Of a stretch of DNA of 64,000 nucleotides, positions 21,465 through 32,875 are shown in pieces. A program made the translations under genes and the position numbers. The stretch lies in assembly GCA_023376005.1 (NCBI GenBank), contig CM042152.1:75094473-75158472 (forward strand). Direction: 5' to 3'. This DNA comes from Doryteuthis pealeii (lineage: Eukaryota; Mollusca; Cephalopoda; Myopsida; Loliginidae). The number at the start of each line of letters is the position of its first letter. The stretch's first letter is position 1. The notes under the pieces were generated by a model that searched no databases, was not told where the DNA came from, and was given only the letters and a program-made list of their open reading frames with translations.

Positions 21465-21900
21465 AGGGTGTCCCATCGTGGTGGCAATGGTTAGCAAGCT
21501 AGCCTTGCAGATCTATTGCTACTGAATAGAGATTTCAATAGACATTCTGATCGTCGCTGGATGAGGCTGTTTGCATTTCAGATAGTGTTAATAACTTTGC
21601 CAGCCTGTTCGCTACAGGTAGTATGTGACATGAGGTCATAAGTATGAGGCATCCAGTAAGGATCAATCTCACTATCCAGCAATACTAATTTCAAAGATCC
21701 ATTACTACTGAATAGCCAGTCACTGGATGTCCCATACTTACGATCTTGCGTCACATCCTACTAGTGACGAACGGATTGGGTAAATACCTACCCTTAGGAA
21801 ACGTATGAATCCAACTATCTTCCCTCCAGCTATGTGTAAATAGTGAGGAAGACTGTGCTCTTTAACTTTGGTTTCGCAACCAGTCTAGGAGAAGGAAGAC
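21465..21900 (+). mobile_element. composite of SINE types C and A
   Basis: A type C head (CATCGTGGTGGCAATGGTTAGCAAGCTAG), then type A middle (GTTTGCATTTCAGATAGTG), type C text again and a type A 3' half (GGGAAACGTATGAATCCAACT-like). Probably nested or recombined copies. Confidence 0.6.
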
Positions 21901-21902
21901 TC

Positions 21903-21938
<36 letters not shown>

Positions 21939-21939
21939 G

Positions 21940-21971
<32 letters not shown>

Positions 21972-21997
21972 CATGCGTATATATATATATATACAAG

Positions 21998-22272
21998 TTA
22001 ATCCGCACAAGTAGGATAAAACACGTGGTCAATTTTAAGCGGAGTTTAACAGGCTTGAATTCAGAGTTTTTCCTTCTCCTAGACTGGTTGCCTAACAAAG
22101 GTTATAGAGCACAATCTTCCCTACTATTTACCCATAGCCGGAGAGAGAATAGTTGGATGTATGTTTCTTCCGAGGATATTAGCGTGCTGTGAAATGCAAA
22201 CAAACTCGTCCGAGATTTGAACTCGGATCGCCGAATCCGTTTCCTACGACCATAGCCATTACACAATGAGCA
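21998..22272 (-). mobile_element. SINE family A
   Basis: Minus strand head GCTCATTGTGTAATGGCTAT, B box GAGTTCAAATCTCGG, tail AATTGACCACGTGTTTTATC. Confidence 0.83.
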
Positions 22273-22649
22273 TTATGTGTGTGTCTGTGAGTGTGTATGT
22301 TTTATTTTTTTTGTGTGGTGTGTACGCGCACGCGTGCATGCGTGCGTGTGTGTGTGTACTAGTTATAAAATCAATTGTAGAATTAATTTATTTAGGGCAA
22401 ACAGGTATCCCCGATGTATCGACAAAACGCAAGTGGGTGCGCGCTCACATACACACCTAACGACCTTTATGTCGACACGTGCAAAATCGCCCGCACTTAT
22501 TCACCCGGTAACTCCAATGTTCCTGTACACAAGATAACCAATAACCAAAGAACAATTTGACAGTCATTGATTAGAGAAGGTAGATAAGTCTAACCGATGA
22601 ACATCCCTATGAGATAAGATATCTCCGTGTCGATTGGTATTCTACACTG

Positions 22650-22735
22650 AAATTAACCCATCAAGTTAGCTGGGTTTTACAGCATATCAACCTTTGTTGG
22701 GTTATTTTATGCCGAAGACATTTTATTTCTCTGAT
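22650..22735 (-). mobile_element. Family E, 3' fragment
   Basis: GGGTTTTACAGCATATCAAC and GGTTATTTTATGCCGAAGAC, the reverse of the tail end. Confidence 0.7.
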
Positions 22736-22744
22736 TTTTTTAGA

Positions 22745-23165
22745 TGAGGCTTAATAATTAGTATTATTTGTATTATTCGGACTATTGTCCTCATCTTTAT
22801 TGTTATCTGTACAACGTTTCGGCCAATGTGCCCTACGGCCTTCTACGTGTATTTCTTGTCGGACTCTGGAACCTTCTCGGACTCGGGAACCTTCTTGTTG
22901 TAATCGGGAGCCATCACGGAACTTTGAATCTAACCCTTTATTCAGTCCAAGGGGGTATCCTGTTCTTATTCCGCTAACCATAAAGTGTTAGGTTCAAAGT
23001 TCCGTGATGTCTCCCGATTACGACAAAAAGGTTCCCGAGTCCGAGAAGGTTCCCGAGTCCGACAAGAAATACCTGAAGAATGCCGGAGGGCATATCGGCT
23101 GAAACGTTGTACAGATAACAATGAAGATGATGACAATAGTCCGAATAATACAAATAATACGAAGA
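22745..23165. repeat. inverted pair of GGCCGGAGGG repeats
   Basis: Minus copy 22745-22935 and plus copy 22985-23165 of the same family, separated by a short CCAAGGGGGTATCCTG-type spacer. Stem II sequence is mutated in the left arm (CGGCCAATGTGCCCTACGGCC). Confidence 0.82.
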
Positions 23166-23169
23166 CGTT

Positions 23170-23745
23170 GTTTTATTCATTCTTGTTGGGTATTAATATT
23201 TGTTTTTTGTCAAACTGAATTTGTTAACACATTTTTAATACTCATTTTTTATCTATTTAACCTATAGATAAGACCTTAACAGGTACTACCATTCCGGGCA
23301 AGGGTAGACCTGGGAGTAATGGAGATAAAGGGTTACTACACACTCCCCAGAGTTCCAAAATTGGAACTTCACCATTAGATACAGTTTAACGGCATACCCA
23401 GGTCACTAAGACCCTCACCCACCACCTTCAAACACATACATAACAAAAGGGTTGGGGATTGCCATAAGTGTAATAGGGTTGGGACAATCGTATAGGTGCT
23501 AGGGCTTGACATGACCAACCAATTGATCGGAGAGGGCCTCTCCGAACGCCCGTCTAGCCTAAGTAAGAACCAAAGATGGAGTGTTATATGTCATGGACTT
23601 GCTCAGCAACCAGGACTCCGTCCTTGAGCATCACAAGTCGCCGCCCACGGTCAACAGATGGCTCCAATGGAGGTATTTTACCCCTCTGCAGAGGTATTCT
23701 ACAGCCCCACCAACAGGGCGGTAACCCTTCAAGGGGTTGTTAGCT
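23170..23745 (-). mobile_element. Family E, near full length
   Basis: Runs from TTGTTGGGTATTAATATTTG to ACAGCCCCACCAACAGGGCG in reverse orientation. AGGTACTACCATTCCGGG and CAGAGGTATTCTACAG are present. It abuts the GGCCGGAGGG pair at 22745-23165. Confidence 0.85.
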
Positions 23746-23956
23746 ATTTGATGAACTGATAAAAGACGTCTATGATACAGTATTGCTGTGTAGAAATTTA
23801 AAAATTACGGTAATTCTGAATTCACGGGTTTTGACACTTCAATGACCTTATGGCTGTCCTCTGATTGGTCAGTTTGATTCGTTGAAGCGGGAGGGGAACT
23901 TGGAATTTAGGAAGTTCTAGTTTTAGTTTTCAAGGAGGTAGACATGTCCCCTAGAT

Positions 23957-24312
23957 CAGGGGTTCCCAATCTTTTTCAGCTCATGGCCCACTTTGAAACC
24001 AGAATTTTTTTGTGGACCGTGAAATTATTATAATAGAAATTTTAATTTTGACGACGATTTTAACCGTTCTAAGTTCATTATCTTATTCAATTGGCATATA
24101 GAGGCGTATTCGGGGCGTAAATCTCTCCCCACTCTCCCTACCGTGAATTAGTTGACATCTTACTTTCTAGAAAATATAATCTTCCCACATATAGGATTGA
24201 ATTTTGTATATAAAAAGTATGCTCTGAAATGATATAGAATTATATTTCCTTGGCCCACCTGAAATTTGTTGTGGCCCATTTTGGCCATGTGGCCATAGGT
24301 TGAGAACTACTG
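23957..24312. mobile_element. hAT-type MITE
   Basis: Starts CAGGGGTTCCCAAT, ends GTTGAGAACTACTG; flanks CCCTAGAT and TCCTAGAT (7 of 8). 356 bases with no coding potential. Confidence 0.85.
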
Positions 24313-24459
24313 TCCTAGATGGCTATTTCTTCGGATCGTTTATAGTTTACTTGGGGTAAAATAAAAGGCGACTGAAATACAATGTTCATCCTTTAAAATT
24401 TTTTTCTTACTCTTCTTATATTTTCCTATGCTTCCAATGTAATCAAAAACGTTTTCCAC

Positions 24460-24463
24460 ACAC

Positions 24464-24494
<31 letters not shown>

Positions 24495-24500
24495 CGCACA

Positions 24501-24549
<49 letters not shown>

Positions 24550-24631
24550 AGGCTCACTTGGTGAGTGAGTTAGTGGTGGACCAAGTTTGTGGGTTAAGCA
24601 TCAAATCTGGTGTCGCAAAAATTGATATGTT

Positions 24632-24668
<37 letters not shown>

Positions 24669-24716
24669 ATCTTTGTATCAGTCTATCTGAGTATATGAGT
24701 GTTCATGTAGGGGTCT

Positions 24717-24776
<60 letters not shown>

Positions 24777-24780
24777 CGTA
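24460..24780. repeat. (CA)n(TA)n arrays
   Basis: CA/TA compound arrays at 24460-24546, 24632-24668 and 24718-24774. Confidence 0.95.
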
Positions 24781-25064
24781 CCATTCTGTAAATACAATTA
24801 GTTCCATGTCTTATTTGTACAAGTGCGGCCGACTTGTATAGATGAGTGTAGACGCATGCGCGTTAATGATATCCGGTCGAAACGATTCTCTGGGCACATG
24901 CACAGGCAATTCGGTTTGTGTAATCATTATGTTTACCTTTTCTTTTCTCTTGTCACCTTTGGTTGGGCTGAATGTCTCTTAATATTTACACAAGTTTAGC
25001 CAGAATTACACAAAAGAATTCTGAAGACCGGACATGCAAGAGAGAAAAAGTAACGAGAACATTA

Positions 25065-25067
25065 CAT

Positions 25068-25102
<35 letters not shown>

Positions 25103-25188
25103 ATGTATATATATATATATATATATACATACATATATATAATGTATATATATGTATATATATAATGTACATATATAATGTATATATA
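25065..25188. repeat. (TA)n/(TATG)n array left of Helitron copy C
   Basis: Continuous TA, TG and TATATAATG units up to the Helitron start. Confidence 0.93.
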
Positions 25189-25808
25189 TCTTATTATAAT
25201 GGAGATTGTGTGTTTTTCTGTCTGTAACCGAAACTATATTACTACTCAAGTCACAATTCCCTTAATTATTTACGTCAAATTCTCCATGATTTCATTCTTT
25301 TAAACCTTCAGTTATTAATAAAAATTGTTTTACATTATTAATACTGTTGATCATATCTACGTACTAATAACATGCAATTGTATTTATATATACAACAAAA
25401 TAGCGGTTTACAGTTTGAACGAGAAAGCTAATTTGCATATTGATATAACATTTATTTTAATAAATATGTGCTTGGTATTATTGATTTCTAATTGTTTGGT
25501 TTTAATCTTAGAATATAAACAAAAATCTCGGGGATAAATCTTAAAGAAATTTATTTACAAGAAGAAATAACTGTAATATTATCTTTTACTTCCTATTTTA
25601 ACTAAATAGTTAAATTCGGAAAATTTACCAATGAAACAGGGGAGTAATGGAAAATGATGGAATAGTTAGTTTCAAAGTTGTTCTATTTTGCAATCATACC
25701 CCCTCTGTTCCAAATATTTTTATCTGAATTCTTATTCAGTTTCATTAGCCTTTCTAATTTAATATGATATTTTATTATATCAAAACGGAGGGTGCATATA
25801 TTTGCTAG
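25189..25808 (+). mobile_element. non-autonomous Helitron, family 1, copy C
   Basis: 620 bases from TCTTATTATAATGG to CTAG at 25805-25808, in a (TA)n/(TATG)n array. The left arm of the 3' hairpin (GCACCC) is deleted, so only GGAGGGTGC remains. Internal sequence is clearly homologous to copies A and B. Confidence 0.9.
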
Positions 25809-26049
25809 TATATATAATGTATACAATATATATTTCTCTCTCTATATATATGATGTAATGTTCTCCTTAAATTATATATATATGTGTGTGTGTGTTTATA
25901 ATGTATATATATAATGTATATATAATGTATATATATGATGTATATATATATATATGTACATATATAATGTATACATATATATATATGTATATATATATAT
26001 ATCTGATGTAATGTTCTCTTTACATTATATATATATATGTGTGTGTATA

Positions 26050-26090
<41 letters not shown>

Positions 26091-26137
26091 GTATACATAT
26101 ATACTTGTATATATATATAATGTAATGTTCTCCTTAC

Positions 26138-26185
<48 letters not shown>
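25809..26185. repeat. (TA)n array with interspersed GATGTAATGTTCTC units
   Basis: Three copies of GATGTAATGTTCTCCTTA-like or ATGTAATGTTCTC separated by 90-130 bases of TA and TG repeats: a higher-order unit inside a microsatellite. Confidence 0.88.
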
Positions 26186-26212
26186 ACCTATTACACTATA
26201 TGGTGTAATAGA

Positions 26213-26302
26213 TTCGCAGACCATTGTTAGTGATTTCGATTCTCACTGGGCGCCTCATACTTCTGGCCTTTTACCGCATCTAAGCTAAACTTAGTAATTA
26301 AC

Positions 26303-26305
<3 letters not shown>
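26213..26305 (+). mobile_element. SINE type C fragment
   Basis: GCAGACCATTGTTAGTGATT, TTCGATTCTCACTGGGCGCC, CTTAGTAATTAACTA; same 3' part as 5494-5617 without its head. Confidence 0.75.
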
Positions 26306-26352
<47 letters not shown>

Positions 26353-26390
26353 CATTTTTTTTATAAACACACATATATATACATTTATTG

Positions 26391-26672
26391 ATGCGCGTGG
26401 TTTGATGGTTAGAGTCGAAGGAAATGGACTCGTCGACCTGAGTTCAATTCCTCGACGAAGCTGTTTGCATTTCACATGGCGCTAATACCCTTGGGAAAAG
26501 TATGAATCAAATTCTCCCTCCAGCTACGGGTAAATAGCAGTGCAGACTGAGCTCTTTAACCATGGCTAGGTAACTAGTCTAGGAGAAGGAAAACTCTGAA
26601 TTCAAACCTGTTAAAATCTGCTTAAGAAATTGACCTTGTATCACATCCTGCTCGTGCGGAGGGTTGGTAAAT
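26391..26672 (+). mobile_element. SINE family A, full length
   Basis: Head GATGCGCGTGGTTTGATGGT, B box GAGTTCAATTCCTCG, ATTGACCTTGTATCACATCC tail and terminal GTTGGTAAATATATA. Confidence 0.85.
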
Positions 26673-26751
26673 ATATATATATATACATATGTGGAGAAAT
26701 TTAAACAAACACAGGATGTTACACTGGACGAAAGTTTATTATTAGTTGTAA

Positions 26752-26799
26752 TGTCGACGTTCGAACGTTTCGGTGTATATAGAAACCTTCCTCAGGACA
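26752..26799 (-). ncRNA. hammerhead ribozyme motif (type I)
   Basis: Minus strand: stem I TGTC/GACA, core CTGAGGA (26789-26795), one extra A, stem II GGT/ACC, GAAA (26768-26771), perfectly palindromic stem III ACGTTCGAACGT (26757-26768) and GUC cleavage site opposite G26756. The host repeat runs about 26690-26930 between two (TA)n arrays. Confidence 0.82.
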
Positions 26800-26920
26800 A
26801 TACAAGTAAAGGAAAATATATTTTTATTTTTAAGAAGGTGACATTACGACCAATAATAAACTTCCATCTAGGGTTTGTCTATATTTCTCCACATACTGTC
26901 GGATTGATTTCCTGATTTTA

Positions 26921-26971
<51 letters not shown>

Positions 26972-27224
26972 ATACATATACTTTGGTATGGAAGAAATTT
27001 ATTATTTTCATTTTTTGACACGTGACAGTAGCAGTAGGAATAAACTACCTTAAACAAGATCAACTTCGAAACCAGTCAACATATTCTCAAATTCCAACAA
27101 TTTCCCGCCAATTCTCCTCCCACCGTTCCCCATAACATTCTTATAAACTTGTGAGCACCTCCTCCTATTCATTCCTACTGCTACTGATTGTTTAGAAAGA
27201 AATAATGGAAACGTCTCACCAGTT

Positions 27225-27392
27225 CCACACCTGATGATGGCACTAAGTAGTACAGAAAGTACTCGTGTCAGAACCTTTGGTGGATCCATACACTAATTCC
27301 ACCCTCATATTAAAAAAAAGATGGCCAAACAATTAGAAAGGATTGAAAAAAGCTCGTCAGACTAGAATTGTCCGTCGAGTTCAACAAAACAT

Positions 27393-27395
<3 letters not shown>
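27225..27395 (+). repeat. solo copy of the 62.8 kb hammerhead-type repeat
   Basis: CTGATGATGGCACT, GAAAGTACTCG and ACCTTTGGTGGATCC, then AGATGGCCAAACAATTAGAA and AAGGATTGAAAA; the same order as 62830-63000. The GAAA side of stem II is mutated. A further relative lies on the minus strand at about 14720-14870. Confidence 0.65.
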
Positions 27396-27429
<34 letters not shown>

Positions 27430-27682
27430 ATCACTTGCTCTACGTATTAGTATTAGTACAGAATATAAGTGTATCTAACAATGAACGCATTGAGTCATGC
27501 ATGATAGCTTAAACATTCGAACCAACTCTTTCCTCAAAGCAGACGATCAAATTCGTCTTTATATTTGGAGAGTCTACGAAAGAAATAGAAATTTTCAAAA
27601 ATATGTTTCTAAAAAACAATTAATAGTAGCCTCGGGGAAAATGTCTCCAAATCCTCGGAGAAGCGACATAAAAATAGTTCAT

Positions 27683-27919
27683 GGTTAATTCCTATAAGTT
27701 TAACATGATCAAAGGGGAACCACTCTTGACTGATAAATTATTTATTTATTTATTTATTGATCTACTAGGAAAAAAGAAGACGGGGTTAGGTTTAGGATTT
27801 AGGGTTACGGTTACGGTTACAGTTAAAGATTTAGGGCTAGTTTAATGGGAAAATGAATAAATAATTTATCAGTCAAGAGTTGTTCCCCTTTGATAATGTT
27901 AGATTTATAGGAAATAACC
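27683..27919. mobile_element. palindromic MITE family A, copy 1
   Basis: Long terminal inverted repeats starting GGTTAATTCCTATAAG and ending GGAAATAACC, a centre with TTAGGG/TTACGG repeats, and 9-base flanks ATAGTTCAT / ATAATTCAT (8 of 9 identical). 237 bases, no ORF. Confidence 0.88.
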
Positions 27920-28189
27920 ATAATTCATATTTTATCCCGTTAATCTAACGCAGTATTTTAATAACCAAGGTACATGTTGTAGGAATTACATCCCTTTCTT
28001 ATCTCGTTTTTACCGTTATATGTCGACCTTGTGTCACATCCTACCTGTGACTAATGGTACGGATAAATACTTACTCAGACACCTTATTTTGCGTGTGTGG
28101 GGGAAGGGGATCTTATCCTTCTGGAGAGGGGCCGGGTAGCGTATTCTAAGCTCCACTGAGGTCTGTGCAATTTCTGACTCTTGAAAACA

Positions 28190-28841
28190 TATTCACTATT
28201 TTTTAGTTTTTCATACCAGCATTAGCTGATGGTATTTCAGTGGAGTCTGAGTGACAACAAGTCTTCTCGGGTCTCCAGGACTCTTCTGAGTATTCTAGCC
28301 GATTTCAGCAATGCAATAGTCTGGATGGTCTCAATTCTTCCTCTGATTTCCAGATCCTCAAGTTTTTTCCATGTTTTTTGAGACCGTTCCAAGTGCACCA
28401 AATACAATTGGTTTCACTTTGACCCTCATATTCCACAGCTTTTTCAATTCTCTGGCAAGGTCCAGGTATTTATCTATCTTTTCGTTTTCTTTCAGCTTCA
28501 CCATGTGATTTGCTGGAACCGCAAAGTCTACCAGATGGCAAGTTCTCTCTTTCTCTCTCTTTTTTTGTTAATCAACACTAGGTCTGGTCTCCTGGCTGGG
28601 ATAGGGTGATCCATCTTTATTTCGAAGTCCCAGTATAATTTCCAGTGGATCACCTTCCCAACCCAGTCGTGCCTATGTTTTTATTCCCGTTGTGCTAGTT
28701 TGCTACATTCGCTTAATACATGGTTTACAGTATCATCTCTGTCACCGCACAGTCTACATTTACTGTTTTGTTGTGTCTTATCAATTTTTGCCTTGATATA
28801 ATTTCTCCTTATGGCATTATTTTGTGCAGCAATTATTAGTG

Positions 28842-28878
<37 letters not shown>

Positions 28879-28940
28879 TGCTGTCCATCGTATCCGTCGT
28901 GATGACACCATGCAAATCTGTTTTCTCCATTTGATTCAAT
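28190..28940 (-). pseudogene. LINE ORF2 C-terminus with zinc knuckle
   Basis: Minus-strand text reads SKCRLCGDRDDTVNHVLSEC, a C-x2-C-x8-H-x4-C zinc knuckle, followed by SKLAQRE and, after frame changes, HDWVGKVIHWKLYWDFEI-like and RPDLVLINKK-like segments. These belong to the end of a non-LTR retrotransposon ORF2 found in many invertebrates. An (ATT)n array at about 28848-28878 translates to poly-Asn inside it. Several stops show it is dead. Confidence 0.8.
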
Positions 28941-29185
28941 CTCTGGTTGCATCTTGCCAACTGCCTATGGGGGATGTTCAAGTCCTCCAGGTTTCTTTTG
29001 ATGTTGTCTTTGTACCTGTGCTTTGGTCTACGGATACCATGTGACCCTCTCTCAGTTGAGAGTTCACAATCTGCTTTGGAAGTCTGTCATCCCCAAGTTG
29101 CGCTGGACAAATATGTCGTGCATGCCAGGGAGTCCAGTTCCTTTCAGGGTGGTCCAGTTTGAAACATGCTGCCACCACTTGACAT
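28941..29185 (-). pseudogene. second LINE ORF2 tail fragment
   Basis: Minus-strand frames read DDRLPKQIVNSQLREG, and a following degraded segment corresponds to the usual GRPxxRYKD motif. This 'H-x-x-R-M-x-D-x-R-L-P-K-Q' type block is the end of a different LINE clade from the neighbour at 28190-28940, so the two pieces were probably brought together by nested insertion. Confidence 0.65.
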
Positions 29186-29239
29186 TTAATATACTGCACA
29201 AGTGACGCATGAAGTAGACATAGATCAACATTAAGTGCC

Positions 29240-29835
29240 CGCCCTGTCGGCTGGGGCGTTAGAATGCACCGACTGCACCTCTGCAGAGGGGTAAGACTCC
29301 CCAATTGGGCCACCTGTTGGCCGTGGGTGGCGACCCGTGATGCTTAAGGATAGAGCTCAGATGAGCAGTTCATGACATGCAATACTCCACTTTGGCCCTA
29401 TCTTGGGCTAGACGGGCGGTCGGAGAGGCCCCCTCCGATTAATCGGCTGGTCACGTCAAGCCCTAGCACCTATATGATTTTCCCAACCCTATTGCCCTTA
29501 TGGCAAGCTCCAACCCCTTTTTATCATATGGGTGCTAGAAGGCGGTGGCTGCGGGTCTACATGTCCTGGGAATGACGTTAAACTCTATCTGATGGTGAGG
29601 TTCCAGTTTTGGAGGCTTGGGGAATGTGGAGCACCCCTTCATCACCATTGCTCCCTGGTCCACTCTGACCCGGAGTGGTAGTACCTGTTAGGGTCCCATC
29701 AATGGGTTAAATAGAAAAATGTGTTTATAAAAAAATTGTATTATCCATTAAGAATTGATTTATTTCAAAACTTTATCGGCATTAAATGACCCACTGAGGT
29801 TGATATGCCGTAAAACAAAACAAACCAAACCAAAC
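29240..29835 (+). mobile_element. Family E, near full length
   Basis: CCGCCCTGTCGGCTGGGGCG to ATGCCGTAAAACAAAACAAA with an (ACCAA)n-like tail. It follows the LINE fragments at 28190-29185. Confidence 0.87.
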
Positions 29836-30252
29836 ATTAAGTGCGATTTGAGCAAAATTGGACGTTTTAGTAAAAATTTGCGCAGTTTGTTTTATATAAA
29901 TCTGAGCCATTAAAGATGACCATTTTCCATATATTACACGACGCGTTTCCAAACTAAGAGTATAAAAGAGGAATTACAGGGTAAGGTGGGGTTTTTTTTA
30001 AATGGGAATTTGGAAGTAATCAGAAGCATCCCAACCCAACTCGTGTGTCTTGTAAAGCTGATACACGAGTTGGAAACACTGAATAAATAGAAATAAAAAG
30101 AATCTTGCCGTAAACTCAAACATCTATTGCTTTTCACGTCTATCTCTGCTTGTTTGATTTTCTTCCGTCGTGAATGTTTTTTAGCAAAGGGTGTAACCAG
30201 AAACGGATTTAGTGAAAGACTGTCTATTGAGAATGACATGCGACTAACCCCC

Positions 30253-30291
<39 letters not shown>

Positions 30292-30367
30292 AATCTCTCA
30301 ATCTCTGAATTGAGTTACTCATTGAATAAGATCCAAGCTCGCTCATCTCATACTATGATATTAAATT

Positions 30368-30510
30368 GGGCGTCCAATCGTTGTGTTATGGTTAGCAAGC
30401 TAGTCTCGCATATGTATTACAACTGAAAGCGAGTTCGATCCTCGCTGTATGCCCCATATATGCGACTTTGTGTCACATCCTACCCGTGGCGAATAGGTCA
30501 GGTAAATACC
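30368..30510 (+). mobile_element. SINE type C with 17 bp target duplication
   Basis: Head with TTATGGTTAGCAAGCTAGTC, B box GAGTTCGATCC, tail TTTGTGTCACATCCTACCCG. Flanks 30351-30367 and 30511-30527 match at 16 of 17 positions. Confidence 0.85.
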
Positions 30511-30572
30511 TACTATAATATTAAATTCAGTTACTAAACAAAACTCCAAAATTATTGTAGGTATCCATAAAA

Positions 30573-30608
<36 letters not shown>

Positions 30609-30835
30609 ACTTCCTTTTTCTCCTCTCTTTCTCTTCGTTTCTCTCTCTACTCTTCTTTCTCTCTTTCTCTATTGTCTCTCTTCTTTCTCAACCTTTCTTT
30701 CTTTCTTCTCCTCTTTCCTCTTCTTTCTTTCTCTACTCTCATGTCTCTCCCTCTTTCCTCTCTCTCCTCTTATTTCTTTCTCTCTTTCCTCTTCTCACCT
30801 CTCTCCGCTTTCTTCTTTCTATCTCTCATTTTCTA
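30573..30835. repeat. pyrimidine-rich tract
   Basis: (CT)n followed by about 230 bases of irregular CTTT and CTCT text; the apparent ORF is an artefact of this composition. Confidence 0.93.
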
Positions 30836-30902
30836 ATCTATTTCTCTTTCCTTCTCCTTTATGATAATCGAACAATTAGAAATGACGGACAGTAGAACGA
30901 CT

Positions 30903-31060
30903 TATCTATATATTGATACGCGTGTTTCTAAATCTTCCGTCCGTTATCATTCTGCAACACCCTATTGTTAAAAATAAGACCGTCCAAATTGTTCAAGATG
31001 CAATGCAAATGTAAATCCAGATTATCTTGTGTCGCTTAATCGTATATTTCTTATTTGTCC
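30903..31060 (+). mobile_element. Helitron family 2, 5' fragment
   Basis: Starts TCTATATATTGATACGCG after host A and follows the first 150 bases of copies a and c, then stops matching. No 3' end. Confidence 0.6.
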
Positions 31061-31454
31061 CATTTTATTTCACCCAATTTTAAGAATTAAACATTCTAAA
31101 TGGTCTTGTGTCAATTGAATGCTCGACGTAAAATTAAAATGAATCGTAAAAAAAAGTTACATGTTTGTTTTATTTGTAATATTGAAATTGTGAATTACGG
31201 AATATATTTTGCCAATTTTGATCTTATGGTGTCCCGGCCTCCTATCTTGATTTACACTATTTTTTAGCGAGCCAGCGACAAGCGAATTTCCGGTTAACTT
31301 AGATATTTTCTGAGTCATGTTTTCGTCACTTTTTTTGTCGGCAAATTAATGTAGATATTTTAAACGCCTCCCCACAGATTTTTATCGGCAAATCATTGTA
31401 AATATTTTACACCTCCCCCTTTTAACAAACTTTTAGGGTTAAAAATGTGTGTTA

Positions 31455-31942
31455 TCTATATACTAATACTCGTGTTCCTTAAAAGTATGACCATTAACAT
31501 CTTGCAACACCTGCTGGTTAAAAATAAGACTGTCCAAATCATTCAAGAGAAAATACTAAAAAGTGTAAATCTTGATTATTTGATGTTGATTATGAGTGTT
31601 ATCACCCCAGCTAAATAATGGACAATTCCATTTTTATTATATAGAAAAAAGGTAAGAAAAAGGACATGCTACACAGAACAAATATAATAAGAAAGAAAGA
31701 AAGGGTAGGGAAAAGATAGAAAGAGAAGGTGAGCGCGTGGAAGAGATAATGCTAATCTTTTTCAATCAAATATAATGAAAACATTAAAAGAAGGAAAGAA
31801 AGAAAAAAAGAGTGAGAAAGAGTTCAATCAAGATTATTATACGTTTTACATATTGAACTAATTGCAATAGCTCTTAAGTAAACATATCAAACATTGTAAT
31901 AATTGAATCGTCATACTGTGGTATATCCACAGGTCTCGCTAA
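31455..31942 (+). mobile_element. non-autonomous Helitron, family 2, copy a
   Basis: 488 bases. Starts TCTATATACTAATACTCG after host A; ends with hairpin CTGTGGTATATCCACAG, a six-base spacer and CTAA before host T. The interior holds purine-rich GAAAGAAA sequence. No ORF. Confidence 0.88.
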
Positions 31943-32599
31943 TATTGTAAATATTACGGGAAAATCTAGGTCGCAAATGAGGTATGAATCTTTTCAAACA
32001 TTTCTTCGTTTGCGTATAATTATGTATGCATACATATTTTTTTATGTATGCATAAGAAGAAGGCCGGAGAGTAAATCGACCGAAAAATATCAGAGCATTT
32101 TCATCAATATTGTATTATTCCATAGTATTTTCCTTGGCATGGCCTGGAAGAAAATTATATCATTAATTCTAATAATTCAGTCTAGTTTGTTTAAAATATA
32201 CCATTTTAAAATATACCATTTTAGGAAGCCAGAATGTTCAACTTGTAAATAAAAAAATGTTTTGCGTCTTATCTGTTATTAGATTGTTTACTGCTAAATA
32301 AAAAAAAATAAAAAAAAAACATGGTCAATATCTTCTAAGCGAACCAATTCTATAAGTTTTGTCAGGCGGGGTGGAGGGTATATTCCTACGACTCTGAGAG
32401 GTTCTAAAGGTAAATGGTGGCTACACTAAATATTTAACTAACACTTGAAAATCAATAGTTACTTCTAGGGAAAAACCAAATAATAATAATTATAATTACT
32501 AGTACAAAATAAAAAACAAGAAATTTTTTGAAACATATTGCATGAGGGGTGGGAGTAAAAAAATTCAATGTCAGCGAGTTTGTACCCTAAGTAAGTAAA

Positions 32600-32875
32600 A
32601 TCAACAAATTCATTAAAGGATTAAAAAATAAAACAATTTGAAATGTAAACTTTAAATATGTATTAAAATAAAACAAACTATATATAGATATATAATACCA
32701 GTCATGTATTTATTAAAACTTGTTTTAAAAAACAATGAGGACCGTCTAATGTTGCATGTTCAAATTTTGAGTGTATTTATTCTATGTTATGACGATTTTT
32801 CGGTAATGTTACGTAAGCAGTGACGTAGTTTTTGTTACAGACAAAAACCGGAAGCGAATCTCCATTATTAATAGA
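32600..32875 (-). mobile_element. possible Helitron 5' end fragment
   Basis: Minus strand from 32875 starts TCTATTAATAATGGAGATTC and continues GGTTTTTGTCTGTAAC, close to the start of family 1. No matching hairpin and CTAG was found downstream, so the left limit is a guess. Confidence 0.4.

Noticed and set aside
25805..26224. 139-codon ORF on the minus strand
   Set aside because: Mostly Tyr-Ile repeats from TA/TG arrays, continuing into a SINE.
27750..27830. Interstitial telomere
   Set aside because: The TTAGGG/TTACGG run is only a few units long and is the centre of a MITE that recurs elsewhere.
30573..30836. 87-codon Ser/Leu-rich ORF resembling a membrane protein
   Set aside because: Artefact of a CT-rich tract.
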